Assembly: GCA_003339415.1 (NCBI GenBank)
Contig: PDHQ01000027.1
Span: 62,001-126,000, forward strand
Source of the DNA: Ophiocordyceps camponoti-saundersi (nom. inval.)
Taxonomy: Eukaryota; Ascomycota; Sordariomycetes; Hypocreales; Ophiocordycipitaceae
Reading direction: 5' to 3'
Length of the DNA stretch: 64,000 bases
The notes under the pieces are model-generated. The model was given only the letters and a program-made list of their open reading frames with translations. It made no database searches and was not told the DNA's origin. The translations under genes and the position numbers were made by a program. Below, piece after piece: positions 34,809 to 46,542 of the stretch (its first letter is position 1; the number at the start of each line of letters is the position of its first letter).

Positions 34809-36686
34809 CTAGTTGTCGTCCTGCACTTTCACCTTGGCCGCATACTCCCGGATGTCACTGACGATGTAGTCGGTAATGGTATCCCCCTTGCCCGCCGCGA
34901 CCCTCAGTACCAGCTCGTTGAGATTCTGCCTGCCGAGAATGTCGACGTGATCGGCCGTGTTTGGCCCGCCCCGAGGACTGAACCGGTCCGGCTCGTGAGG
35001 CATCTCCACCACCGTGATCCGCGAGCCTCCCGGATTGTATCGCTTCATATGCCATCCGCGGTTGCACATGTATCCCGTACTGAGGAGCGGTACCGTGCCG
35101 TCACCCTCTCCTAGCACAACCCCGTGGTCGACCTTGCCCTCGGCCATGGTCAGGCCCGTGTCGATTGTCATGGTCAGGTTGGTGGCCGCCGGTTGGTCCG
35201 GAGGTCGGTAGTAGTAGGCTCTTTCGGTGGGCTTGCCTACACCGTAGAAGCAGTAGATTCTGAGATTCGGCGCATTGGGCAGGCTCGTCTCCAGAGGATT
35301 AATCCATTTTCTCGGGTCCTGCTCGTTCGCCTTGACCTCGGCCGCCGTTTGCGCCACGCCGTGGGAATAGCTCGCCCGGATCTGCTTCGCGTACCAGTCG
35401 TCGGCCGTGCGGAAGAGATAGTCGAGCGACTCGTCGATGGTCAAGTTCTTTTCGGGTGTGGTCCAGTTGGCCCCGGTCTTGAAGTTGAGGATAGAGCCGT
35501 AGGAAAAAGACTGACCCGGTGCATCGTCCGGAGCCCAGTTCAAGTCTCCCCAAACGGCGTTACCGCCGAGCGGAAGCATAGATGAGATGCCCGGCATGGC
35601 CCGAAAGATGTTGGCGCGCTCTTCTTTGCTGAGGAACTTTTCGAGGCCGTAGATGGCGAAGGCGTTAAGCTGCGCTGTGTCGCGCATCTCGCCGGACAAG
35701 ACGGCGGTCAGGTCCTTGACGGCGCCGAGCATGCAGCCGCTGATATTAATCCACGATTCGACGTGACGGTCGACCCAGTCTTGGCCCCCGTTGCCGCCCT
35801 TATCGGACTGGACCCAGTGAAAGAAGTAGAAGATAACCTGGCTGCCCATGCTATGCGAGGCGAGCACCACCTTGCGATCGCTATAGGCGACGGCCGTCTC
35901 GATGTAGGACTTAAGGCGGGTGAAGTACTGGTCGCGTACTTCGAGATTCGGATACGATAGGCGCCAGTCGTAGGCGGCCGTAAAGGAATTGGTCGGGTCG
36001 TAGCCGATGGTGGCAAGATTCTCAAAGATCTTATTCCATATCCAGTAGCCGGTGATGAAGAAGTCGGTCGCGTCAAAGCCCTGAGCTGCTCGGAGCTTGA
36101 CCAAGGGCGGATCTAGGCCGGTGCGGGTGTCGAGCATAATGTGCTTCTTCCACGTCTCCTTGTCGAGGACCAGCGCCCTCATCATGGTCCAGCTGCCCCA
36201 TAAACGCTTCCTGAAGTATTGGCGCGAGATATTGGCGGTGCCCCAGGACTCGAGGCCGGTGGAGATGACGCCGGGCACCATGATCATGGGGTGATGGGCG
36301 TCGAGGCCCTCGGCCCGGGCCTTGAGACCTACGGAAAAGGAATCATACGAATCGGTCACGTCGCGCTCACCCTGGACGAGATCGCGCATGTCTCGGACGA
36401 GGCCGGCAGGCAGGACATCGAAGAGGCTGTCCATGGTCAGGTCGCCAAATTCGATGAAGTCATTGCTTTGTGCGAGAAAGCCGGCGGCAAAGAGACCGCA
36501 GACGCCGCCGAGGAGGAAGATGAGCGTATTTCGACGCTTACGTGTCTTATTGGCGCGATCGACGACGTTGAGCGGTTCGACGACATGCAGAGTGGCTGGC
36601 GGCGCTGGACTGGCATCGCGGGAGGGCGCATCGCTGACTTGCGATTCGGTCTGTGGGGGGCGGCGACGTCGCAGCGAGGCGGCCAT
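34809..36686 (-). CDS. LRO1: Phospholipid:diacylglycerol acyltransferase
   Basis: ER enzyme that transfers an acyl chain from a phospholipid to diacylglycerol, making storage triacylglycerol without acyl-CoA. Single exon, 625 residues, the usual length. A basic cytosolic N-terminus precedes one membrane segment (about residues 53-72, TLIFLLGGVCGLFAAGFLAQ), after which the LCAT-like catalytic domain faces the lumen. The nucleophile Ser is about residue 279 (SHSMGSQ); the Asp is in GEGDGTVPLL and the His in ADHVDILG, so the triad is complete. The lid-region Trp motif (PGVISTGLESWG) is present. The start at 36686 is the first ATG and has a good context (GCCATGG); the frame extends only four codons further upstream, to a GTG. 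Confidence 0.95.
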   Translation of the reverse strand: MAASLRRRRPPQTESQVSDAPSRDASPAPPATLHVVEPLNVVDRANKTRKRRNTLIFLLGGVCGLFAAGFLAQSNDFIEFGDLTMDSLFDVLPAGLVRDMRDLVQGERDVTDSYDSFSVGLKARAEGLDAHHPMIMVPGVISTGLESWGTANISRQYFRKRLWGSWTMMRALVLDKETWKKHIMLDTRTGLDPPLVKLRAAQGFDATDFFITGYWIWNKIFENLATIGYDPTNSFTAAYDWRLSYPNLEVRDQYFTRLKSYIETAVAYSDRKVVLASHSMGSQVIFYFFHWVQSDKGGNGGQDWVDRHVESWINISGCMLGAVKDLTAVLSGEMRDTAQLNAFAIYGLEKFLSKEERANIFRAMPGISSMLPLGGNAVWGDLNWAPDDAPGQSFSYGSILNFKTGANWTTPEKNLTIDESLDYLFRTADDWYAKQIRASYSHGVAQTAAEVKANEQDPRKWINPLETSLPNAPNLRIYCFYGVGKPTERAYYYRPPDQPAATNLTMTIDTGLTMAEGKVDHGVVLGEGDGTVPLLSTGYMCNRGWHMKRYNPGGSRITVVEMPHEPDRFSPRGGPNTADHVDILGRQNLNELVLRVAAGKGDTITDYIVSDIREYAAKVKVQDDN

Positions 36687-37648
36687 GGCGGAGGACACGC
36701 CGATGCAAGATGGGTGATCAGACGGTACAACGGCTGTCTATGTTGACACGCTGCTTCGAGATGGGAGTGAGAAGAGGGAAGAGGCGAGCAGGAGGGAGAA
36801 GGTCCTTTATTGTCGGCCACTCGAAGCGGCGGCTGCCGACCTCGCCGGGCTTTGTCGGGTGTCGACTACCCCACTGGTGAGAGCCGTGCGCTGTCCCTCA
36901 GGTAGTATATAGGTAGGTATGTAAGGCCGGGCGATAGATGTCTGGCAGGTACTTAGATGGGTGCATATAGAGTGACAGTGCGCACATACTACCGAGGTAA
37001 GTAAGGTATTAGGTGTTTCTGTAGTCCGTGGTATTTATGTCTGTCTGCCTGCCTGTCTGTCCAGTGGACAGCCTCGGCGCCGGGGATAGCCGGAGAGCTT
37101 GCGAGGGAGAACAAATGATAATTGATGATGATCCATGGATGCTTCTTCAAAAAGGCGGCGCAGATGACAGGGAAGCTGTGACAGCGGCGACAGCCGTCCC
37201 CCGATTGCCGCATTCATTACCTGCACCTTCCTACCGCCTACGGATACCTCTGAAGAGGCTTACATACAGACAGCATCACTGTAACACGGCCGCATTCGGG
37301 GGATGTGTGCCCTGTTGGCTAGGTATACATGTGAATACCTAGGTAGGTTTTACATACGGAGTACGTTGTGTGCATGCATACATATATCTACCGCTCACAG
37401 CGGGCGACAGCGGATGCGTCGAGGGCAGAGATTCCAGCTTGTGTGTACGGATACCGACCTCCTGAGGGAGGTAAGAGAGGCTCAGACAATGGCTCCTACA
37501 TATATGCATCAAGTCACAACGGGAGGCTTTGGGACGCGCCACAGCATCCGGCGCGTACCACCTTCGGCTACACCTACCGGCCGGCCCGCCACCTCTATTC
37601 GTACATACCTAGGTAGGTATACCGTATAGCCTATAGGCTATAGCTAGG
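36687..37648. other. Intergenic flank of the copia element
   Basis: LRO1 promoter side, then DNA rich in TAGG/CCTA and TACGGATAC motifs (37239, 37446). It ends at the 5-bp target duplication of the retrotransposon. No gene is supported. Confidence 0.6.
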
Positions 37649-37811
37649 TATTGAGGCACGCACGCTGTCACGGATCGGGCAGTGATATTGCTTATGCTAA
37701 GTCTAACTCTAGTGGCCCCTCCATACTAATTTAGTATATCTAACATACTAACCTAACCGGGCTTAAGCCCTAAGTAGGGCATAGCCTAGATATAAGGTAT
37801 ATTATATAACA
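37649..37811 (-). repeat. LTR of the copia element (3' LTR in element sense)
   Basis: 163 bp. It matches the other LTR with 17 differences, all of them C/T or G/A transitions by my hand alignment. Confidence 0.92.
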
Positions 37812-38850
37812 CCGCCCCTAAGACCGGGCAGGCTAAAGAATAACTATTATAATATTATTTCTTAGTATTTAAGCTACTAAAGCCGCCCCTATTCCTTAAT
37901 ATAGCTAAATTTAGCTAGCGTACGAACTACTAATACTTATTCGCTTATAAACTTTTTATAAAGCTATTTATAATTATATTTTCTATGCCGATCTATTATA
38001 GATTAAAAAAGCTTATCTAATACCTTTAGATAATCTATTTATATTATAAATTAATATACCTAGTACGTGCCTTATTAAGCGGGTTAATTATAGCTAACCT
38101 TACGTTTTAGCTATTAGTAAATATTATAAGAGGCCTTTTTTATTCGTAGTTAGCGTCTTAAATAATATTAGAGAGCTAGATTATTATAAGCTTAGCGGGC
38201 GTAAGGGCTATAAATTCGGCCTCTATATTATTTATAGTAATAAGGGTTTAACGCTTTAAGCGCTACGCGATAAGGCTATTAGTAAGGAAGATAATAAACC
38301 CGGCCGTTAAGGCGCGGGTTACCTAATCGTCCGCGAACGATATATCGGAATATACGCGAAGCTAAAGGTTTTTACTATATACCGCTCCTCTAAGTATAAT
38401 ACTAAAAGATAGCGTGCCGCGTAGATAGCGGAAAAGGTACTTTATTATAGCTAGATAAGCGTAAATTAGATAGGAATTTATTTCTAATAGCTTCTTAACG
38501 CTATACGTAATATTAGGCCTTATACTTAAAGCTAGCTAATTAAAGCTACCTATTTATTTCTATTATATCGTAGCTTTTATCGCGATCTCGGCCTCTTTCT
38601 AATCGTAAGGAATTATATATTTTATTAGCTATAGCGTCTTTATAGGCTTTAAATCGTTAATATCGAATAGCTCGAGAATCTTATAGATAAAAGAGGTTTA
38701 ATATACTTAAATAATATAAGCTTAATAATCGTAATCGAACTTAAGGTTAAGGAATTCCTAAAGCTTACTAAGGTATTTAATTTCGTATAATTCGTTAAGA
38801 ATTACGGCCTTATTATTAATCTATACTTATATTAGTATTATAAAGAGGAT

Positions 38851-38862
38851 ATCGTCTATATA
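38851..38862 (-). pseudogene. Reverse transcriptase active-site remnant
   Basis: Minus-strand translation gives LYIDDIL, the catalytic Asp-Asp box of copia reverse transcriptase, inside an otherwise stop-ridden frame. Confidence 0.85.
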
Positions 38863-41800
38863 AAGAACAAGGAGGCTACTATTAGCGTGGCGATAAAGGT
38901 ATAACTCGAAATCGAGTTATTTAAATCTACGACTAGCTAGATTTTTAGCTATACGCTTAAACTATTAGCGTAGCGAAGCTTAATAGCTATAAAAGGCCCT
39001 TTTTAGTTAGTAAACGCGGCCTAACTTATTTTTAAAGCTATAAAGTTATTTAACGAAGATATTTTTATCTAATTTAGCGTTAATAAAGGTATTTATAATA
39101 TTAAACTTTACCTATTTAAGGTCTTATATTATAATAAGGGTAAGGAAGATCCGTACGGATAACTAATACGCTATAGCGGTATATAGGTCCTTAATAGGTT
39201 AATTTATAAGATTACGATCTCCGCGAATAACCTAGCGGGCCTTCGCTATCGGATCTACGCCTTTAATTAGCTTTTTTATAAATACCTAACGCCCTAGAAA
39301 GGTTTTAATATCGTAAAGCTTAGGAATAAGCTTTTAAGCGCCTTTTTAATATAGCTTCTTAAGCTCTTTCTTTATTACGGGTACCTAACGTTTATTAAAT
39401 TCGGGTAGCTTTTTCGTAGTACGATAATTACTTAAGGTATAACTTATAAAGGTTTCCGTAGCTAGAGCTAAGAGAATTATTATAAGCGCCTAATCGATAT
39501 ATTCGTCCTTATCGGCGAAGGAAATATATAGCGAAGAGGGTTTAAGAACGCTAGCTAAATTAGCCTATATAAGCCTCTTCGAATATCTTATTAACTCGGT
39601 ATTATAAAGCTTTTCTATTAAATAACGCTTACGGTATTATATTAATTTTATTAAGGTAGAAGATAGTATTAATACCTCGCGCTTACGTAAATATTAAGAA
39701 GGTTATTCTTTAAGTATTAGATTAGTTAGCTAAAAGTTCTATAAGTTACTAGCTAATTCGTTAGGATTATTACGATTATTAGTATCGTAAACCTAGCCGC
39801 TAGGAAAATTTAAGGTTATAGGCGCTATTAGTAGTAATTATACCTTTTTATTAATTTCCTCGATTAATCGAAGAAGCGTATTCCTATCGAAAAATAGGCG
39901 CGGTGCCTCTTTACCTCGATAAGGCGTAGGATTTAGTAAGAGAAAGTGCGAAGAGTTTCCTTCGGGCGTTTTAAAACGCTTTTTTAATAGCCCTATAAAT
40001 TCCTCTTAAATATTCGAATTTAATATATCTAATAATCCGGCTATAATAGTTAAATATTTCCTCGATTATTTAATACTTAATATATTAAAAAACTATAAAA
40101 TATTAATACTACTAGTTTAGCTATAGGAAGTTTTCTCTTTCTCCTTATAAGGAAGAATAATAAGTTTAAATTCGATAATTTTACCTTTTTCTTCTAAATA
40201 AGCTTTAAATTTAACTAATAAGTCCTCTTTAACGGTAGGGGTACTAGTATAATTAATAAAGCGTATATCTTATACTCGAATAACGATTCCTTAATTAGGA
40301 AGCTATATCTTAAAAATATAGCTATATAAGCCCTTAATACCGATAAGATTACCTTTCTAAGCTTAAGGAGCTATTTTCTCTAACCTTACGATCTTCTCTT
40401 TTAGCTTTATTATATATACCGTATAGCTTTAGGCGTATAGGTAGCTAATATTATATTTATAAGGCAAATTAAGCGTCTTTATAACCTTCTCGAGAGGGCT
40501 CTTTTTACCTTTCGTAAGCAGTAAATTCGTAATATACGCTATTATCGATATATAATATAGCTAAAAGGTTACGGGAAGCTATATATATAAATAAATAGCT
40601 TTTATTATCGTTAAAAGCGTTCTGCTAGCTCTCTTTATAAGACCGTTTTATTAAGGGTTATATAAGGTTAAATAATATAGAACGAATTTATCCTAAAAAG
40701 CCTAAGCTTTAATTACCTCGCTCTTAAACTCCTATACGTTATCGAAAGCTATCGTAGCTATAAGAATTCCTTTAAAAGAGGTATTAACCTATCTTTTCTA
40801 TTTATAAAGAAGCTTAAAAGCCTAACTTTTTAAGTTAATAGCTATTATTTAGTAGAATCTCGTAAAGGCGTCGATTCCGTATAAAAAATAGCGGGCGCTG
40901 CCTATTCCTAGTAAGTTATATTCGATAATATCCTAAAAAATAATATTAAGGAACCTTATAAGCCTTACTAGCGAATCCTTACTAATTATAATATTAGCTT
41001 TAATAAATTAATAAGCCTCGTATAAGAAGCCTTTAATAATATTTTTATCGATTAGAATCCTTACCTTCTAATAAGCTAAGGTTACCTTCTTTTTACTAGC
41101 GTATATAAGGCGCTTATATATAATAGTAAAATTAGCCTTTAAGCCCTTCCTTAGCGATTTATACGGTAAAATAGCGAATACCTCGATTACGGTTTAATCG
41201 CCGCCCGTAGCGGTAGCATAAATAACTCGAAGTTAATCGTTAAGATAGTAAATACGCTCTTTAGTGCCTTTTTTAATAAGGAAATTTATTTTAAAGTTAG
41301 CGATAACGCCCTTTTCCTTTAAAACGCTTATACTTATTAAATTCGCTTAAATATTAAGGTAATAAAAGGCCTATAATAGAATTATCGAATTACTATTAGG
41401 TAAGTTTATCTTAACCCTACCCTCTCCCTAAAACTATAGATCTCCGCTATTAGCGGCGCGGAAAAGGTTAATTATAATATTCTTATAGATCTCGATAAAC
41501 TATTTTAAATTATTAAATATATAGCTTTTAGCTTTAGAGTTATATATAACGTTATCTTAAATAACGCTAAGGCTAATAGTTATAAATTCGTACGTTTATT
41601 TAGCTTTCGTAATAGCTTCTAATATTATAATTTATTTCTATTAATATTAATCTCTTAGGGGTAAGCGTAGCTTTAAATATAACCTCTAATAATTTTCTTC
41701 CTTATAAGGCTTATTACCCTTAGGAATAAAGTATCCGTAATTAAGATATCGTCTTTTCTAGCTTTCTTAAGCGGGAGAAAAGGCTTTACTATTATAATTT

Positions 41801-42789
41801 CTACGGCTATAGCCTTTACCGCGGCCTTAACCTCTTCCTCGGGCGTTATCTCGCTTTTTATCTTACTTTTTTATATTCTAATTTGCGGAAAAGGTATCTT
41901 TCTTTTTATTATTAACGAGCTTAGCGTAATTTTAAAAGAAACCTAGGACCTTATCCTTTATTAGGGGCTTCTATTTAGCTAGCTTATATATCTAATCTTC
42001 ATATCGGGAAAGTATAATAATTTTAATAGCGTTAATCGTAGCGCCGATAAACTATTTCTTATAAGGTTCTTTTATTATAACGTAAAGTTAACTTTATAGG
42101 AGATTAAAGCGTTTTACGAAAGTATTAAATATTATAAAGTTCTCCGCCTTTATAGTATATATTTCCTTTATAATTAACGAGAAAGTAATTTTAGGAGCTA
42201 TATTATACTTTTTCTTAACGGCTATAAAAGTTTAATATATTAATTAATTCGAATTCTAGCTATTATCGCGAATTCTAAGGATTATCGTAAGCTTATAATA
42301 ATATATAATAAGATAACGATAATAAATTTCCTTATCTTATTATTTCTTTATAGCCGCGATATTTATATTTATAAGCTTACCGTTACTAAGCTTATTAATA
42401 TACTAAAATAAGTAAAATTACTTAATTACTATTTTAATTAATATCTCCTAATATTATTAATTCTCTTAGCCTTTTAGCTTTTTTATACTTATTAGGATCG
42501 CTCTTATTTTTATATTTTTTAATAAGGTTATCGTAATTTTCTTTTATAGCCTAAATAAGCTTTTTATTACCTAAATAAGTAATATTTTCCTTAGTAAGGC
42601 TTATCTTAGCTTTTCTTAGCTAAAATAGTTTTTTATAAACCGGGTTAGGTATATTACCTACCTAAAATAATAATATCGGTAATATAGTAGCGTTTATTAT
42701 AGCTAAGCAAATCCTAAATAGGATCTCTTATAAGGAATATCGATTATTATTATAAAAAACGCGTAATTTAGCGTAACGGGCGTATAACC

Positions 42790-42952
42790 TATTAAGGCAC
42801 GCACGCTATTACGGATCGGGTAGTGATATTGCTTATACTAAGTCTAACTCTAGTGGCCCCTCTATACTAATTTAGTATATCTAATATACTGACCTAACCG
42901 GGCTCAAGCCCTGAGTGGGGCATAGCCTAGACACAGGGTATGTCACATAACA
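42790..42952 (-). repeat. LTR of the copia element (5' LTR in element sense)
   Basis: 163 bp, the same length as its partner. Followed on the plus strand by the CTAGG target duplication. Confidence 0.92.
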
Positions 42953-42957
42953 CTAGG

Positions 42958-43601
42958 TACTGCCTACTAGGAATTAGAAGCACATACTCCGTAGGCACAT
43001 GCGTGGCAGCGTGAGTTCTGGGAGAAATCAGACACTTTCATCAGTGCACACAACTCTTTTCCTCGTCGTGATTCAGAAACACATATCCGTACATACCTAC
43101 CTACATAGTACACATACATGCATGCATGTGTGTATGTTCATATGCACATGTATGTACATACTTACCTAGGTACTTACTTATGTACATACCTCCATCTTCT
43201 TCTTCACATATTCCCCCCTGGACTTTGTTCAACAACATCTACCTACCATCGACACCGTTTCTGGCATCCCTCCGATGTTTATCCCTCGCATGTGTCTGAT
43301 ATTCGTCAGCGTCACAGTACATATATACATACATACATCCGCACTACCTTTCTACTAATAGTCCTGGGTCTCACCGCGACAATGCTCTGCGACGCCAATG
43401 CCAATAACCACCATCTCTTCCCGACATGTGCTGAAAAGACGGCATCCTGAGCCTTCCCCCTTTCCCTCGCCTTTCTCTACTGCACACGAAGCCTGATCCA
43501 CGACACGCAACAGGCTTCGCGACACCCTCTTCGTTGCCAACCGGCCTCCTCTTCCTCCTCCGCCTTCCCCCTTCGCTCTTCTTTGCCCTGGGGCTGCCAT
43601 C
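42958..43601. other. Intergenic, MAK3 promoter side
   Basis: Contains ACAT/TATG microsatellites (43080-43185, 43318-43340) and pyrimidine-rich DNA just before MAK3. No gene is supported. Confidence 0.6.
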
Positions 43602-44232
43602 ATGCTCCGGGCCGCTCAGGGCGGCTCGCCCAAGGAGCTGCGCTACGTCAAGTACGAGCACGGGCTGGAATCGCAATATCTTCCCGCCATCCGCGCACTC
43701 ATTTCCAGCGACCTGAGCGAGCCTTACAGCATCTACGTCTATCGCTACTTTCTCTACCAGTGGTCCCATCTATGCTTCATGGTCTGTTCAAACATACCCG
43801 CTTATACTCTCTTCGCCTCACGTCTATCGATCGCTGGCTGAAACTGCGCTCGTTCAGGCTGTCGACCCGACAGACGCGTCCCTCGTTGGTGTCGTCGTCT
43901 GCAAGCTCGAAGTTCACTCGTCTCATTCCCCGCCTACGCGCCGCGGATACATCGCCATGCTGGCCGTGGCTTCTCCCTTTCGCGGCCATGGCGTCGCCAC
44001 AGCGCTGGTTAAACGGGCCATCGAGGCCATGGTCAAATGTAACGCCGACGAGGTCGTACTCGAGACGGAGGAAACCAACATTCCGGCTATGCGTCTATAC
44101 GAGCGTCTGGGCTTCTCGCGGTCAAAAAAGTTGCATCGCTACTACCTCAATGGTAACAGTGCCTATCGCCTCGTCCTCCCGATAAAGCCGATGGATCCTG
44201 ATACCGGCCCCGACTCTTATGGGGAGCTCTGA
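43602..44232 (+). CDS. MAK3: NatC N-terminal acetyltransferase catalytic subunit
   Basis: GNAT-fold enzyme (Mak3/Naa30) that acetylates nascent proteins starting Met-Leu, Met-Ile, Met-Phe or Met-Trp. Exons 43602-43781 and 43858-44232 (76-nt intron) give 184 residues. The intron joins HLCFM to [13 protein letters not shown] in frame. Visible motifs: [46 protein letters not shown] (acetyl-CoA loop R-G-H-G-V-A), [20 protein letters not shown] and [14 protein letters not shown]. These are the hallmark segments of Naa30, distinguishing it from Naa10, Naa20 and Naa50. Confidence 0.95.
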
Positions 44233-44392
44233 CCCCGATCAATTCTGTCATCGCGAAATGTCTGGTAACAGACGTCTGGATTCTGGGCATTTGGAGCGTC
44301 TTGGCCATTTGGCAACCCTCTCACATTGCATGTAATAGTACAGCTTCCAGGACGCAGGTTGGTTCGCGACGAGAGCCGGCCTCTCCGGAACA

Positions 44393-45491
44393 TCAACTAC
44401 TCGCCTCGCCGGTTGGATGAAAGACGTCTTTGGAGCTGTAGATGGAAGCGCCCAGTCCCCATGGATTCCCATGTGAGATGCCGATGTAGGTGAAAACATC
44501 TGACCGTGTAAGCCAGCGGGCAGCCCGGATCGCTTCACTAGACTCACCCGGCTTGTAGTAAATGGGACGAGACCTTGCGTTGACCAGCTTCAGCTCCCTC
44601 AGCACCTGGAGCACGCGGCCGACGTCGGCCATGTCTTGAAAGTCGGCGGTATAGACGCAAAGAACTCGGTCCCTCCGCTGGTCGTTCAGTGGCGATCGAG
44701 GTGCGACCTTTGCGGCGATGCCCAACTCATTGTTGGCCGTGGCCTTTGCAACCACTTCCCAAATCTCGGTGACTTCGGCAGGGGGGCAAAACAACAACCA
44801 CTTAAACGATGGTCAGAGAAGCGACGACAGGCTCCGGATATACAGTCTTACCTTGCCCGTGCGGATCTTGGCAGCGTGTGCGAGCGTCAAGATGTCCCGC
44901 GCCGCCTGCTTGCGCTCCTTGCCCATCTCCTTCTGGATGGCGACCTCACTCTTGCCTGCGCGCTCCATCTTGTCGCGCAAACCGGAGACGAGCTCGAGCC
45001 TCTCCATACTGCCTTGAATGACGAGCTTCAGCTGGCCGCCCTCCTCGACCGGGGCCTCGTCCTCGTTGGCCTTGACGCTGATGCTCTGAGGTCGTCGACC
45101 AAGGTGCGGTATGTACGGATTACAGATGTAAATCCAGGGGACGTCTTCGCTCTGCTCCGTCGTAGCTGGCGGTAGTCTGGCCAGGAAGTCGTCCAGCTTC
45201 TCAGTCAGCTGCCATGCGTATGGCACGCCGGCGTATGGGTTGTGCAGGCGGGCCGAGTCGTCGATGATATTTCGTTTTCTCTGCGGACGCCCGGTGCTAC
45301 GCTCATTCATTCGATGCCATTGGTCAATGTCAAAGTCATCAACCCGGCTTTGGAGGCGGCGTTGCAACGACTCGTCGCCTGTGATTTCCTCAGCGAACCG
45401 ACTTTACGTTTTCCTCTTTCTCGGCGTCTCATGCTTTTATTATGACGAAAGCGGTGGGCATACCGTAAAAGTCTGAGTCGTCCCAGTCCAT
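44393..45491 (-). CDS. DUF1917 (BLES03/C11orf68-like) protein
   Basis: Member of the DUF1917 family, which has an eIF4E-like fold in its structurally known human member; its cellular role is not established. Exons 45491-45464, 45378-44852, 44800-44548 and 44499-44393 (introns of 85, 51 and 48 nt) give 304 residues. The first exon encodes only nine residues plus one base (MDWDDSDFY) and joins GDESLQRRLQSRVDDFDIDQ. Conserved-looking C-terminal segments are KWLLFCPPAEVTEIWEVVAK, VLCVYTADFQDMADV, RPIYYKPDVFTYIGI and WGLGASIYSS. It is divergent from DPH7, with the transposon nest between their starts. Confidence 0.85.
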
Positions 45492-45845
45492 CTCACCTCA
45501 ACTCTGCACAACGCTGTCGAGCAAAGCCCTTGAAAGACGGGCACGGAGGAGACAGCAGTGGTGATTCATGTGACAGACGAAGGCTGAGCGGAGAGGGAGG
45601 GCGGTTGATGCGAGCATGTATCAGTAGTACCTATCTAGTATGTATGTATCCGTACATACTCATGTTTGTTGGTAGGCGTGGGAACGAGAAGAAGAAGGCT
45701 GCATGACGGAAGGCGAACGACACTTTATACGAATATGTACGGATTATGTATTTGAAAGAGAGAATAGCAGATACATACGTCGGCCAAAGAGAGTCAATTT
45801 AGTAGGCCTCCCAAAAAGGGGATAAAAGGATAAGAGTATTCATAT

Positions 45846-46537
45846 GGCCTCTTTTAAAAAGCATCCATGATTTCTTAGCAGGCATCCAAATTCGTCGGAA
45901 TTTTTTTTCGCCGAGCCCGGCAGAGACGTATCGAAGTAGCCGTTAAGTAGTCTTTACAGCAAATTTAGGTAGGAGCACCACCGCCGCCCTACCCCAGCGC
46001 GTCTTAACCTGCTTTTTAAAGCTATCGCCACTTTCTACGAGGGCCGTAGCGGCGGTAGCGGCACCGGCAGCGGCAGCCGTGACGCCGAGGGCAGCGACGG
46101 TAGCGACGGCAGCAGCGATCGTGACGGCACTGGCACCGGCAGCGGCACCGGCAACGGCACCGGCAGCCGTGACGCCGAGGGCAGCGACGGCAGCAGCGAT
46201 CGTGACGGCAGCGGCACCGGCACCGGCAGCCGTGACGCCGAGGGCAGCGGCACCGGCAGCGGCATAGGCACCGGCAGCCGTGACGCCGAGGGCAGCGACG
46301 GTAGTAGCGATCGTGACGGCGGCCGCGAGGGCGGCGGTAGATAAAGTTACGATAGCTTCAAAAAATAGGTATACGTTAAGACGCGCTAGGGTAGGGCGGC
46401 GGTGGTGCGCCCACTAAAATTTGCTATACCGACTACTTAGAGGCTACTTCGATGCGTCTCTACCGGGCCTAGCGAAAAAAAATTCCGACGAATTTAGATG
46501 CTTGCTATGAAAATATGGATGCTTTTTAAAAGAGGCC
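45846..46537. mobile_element. Non-autonomous Mutator-like element with 9-bp target duplication
   Basis: 692 bp flanked by perfect 9-bp direct repeats TATTCATAT (45837-45845 and 46538-46546). Imperfect terminal inverted repeats of about 190 bp start GGCCTCTTTTAAAAAGCATCC. Long inverted repeats plus a 9-bp duplication are the hallmark of Mutator-like elements. The core (about 46040-46340) is a GC-rich minisatellite. Short open frames there encode only Pro/Leu/Ser or Ala/Thr/Pro repeats, and no transposase. Confidence 0.88.
46040..46345. repeat. GC-rich minisatellite core of the Mutator-like element
   Basis: Four copies of a GCCGTGACGCCGAGGGCAGC segment (at about 46076, 46166, 46228 and 46275), interspersed with GGCACCGGCAGC and AGCGATCGTGACGGC units. 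Composition contrasts sharply with the AT-rich flanks. Confidence 0.9.
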
Positions 46538-46542
46538 TATTC

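Larger units (their letters stand above)
37649..42952 (-). mobile_element. Ty1/copia LTR retrotransposon, RIP-degenerate
   Basis: A 5.3-kb element bounded by two 163-bp LTRs and flanked on both sides by CTAGG (37644-37648 and 42953-42957). On the minus strand the LTR begins TGTTATGTGAC. A purine-rich tract (AGGGGCGG) abuts the 3' LTR. Decayed protein motifs on the minus strand occur in copia order: a remnant Gag zinc-knuckle-like segment (about 41.9 kb), an integrase core (GIGSARYFLYGIDAFTRF, about 40.8-40.9 kb), reverse transcriptase (LLVLYIDDILF, 38.85 kb) and RNase H (YSDISFADD, about 38.3 kb). All frames are broken by many stops, and base composition is strongly AT- and TpA-rich, as expected after RIP. 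The element is inactive. Confidence 0.93.

Noticed and set aside
37649..42952. Centromere or telomere-linked AT-rich block
   Set aside because: Paired LTRs, a target duplication and readable pol remnants explain the block; no telomeric TTAGGG array is present.
46035..46271. Pro/Leu/Ser-repeat or Ala/Thr-repeat proteins from the minisatellite core
   Set aside because: Both strands are open merely because the repeat is GC-rich; there is no start context, no known domain, and it lies inside a transposon.
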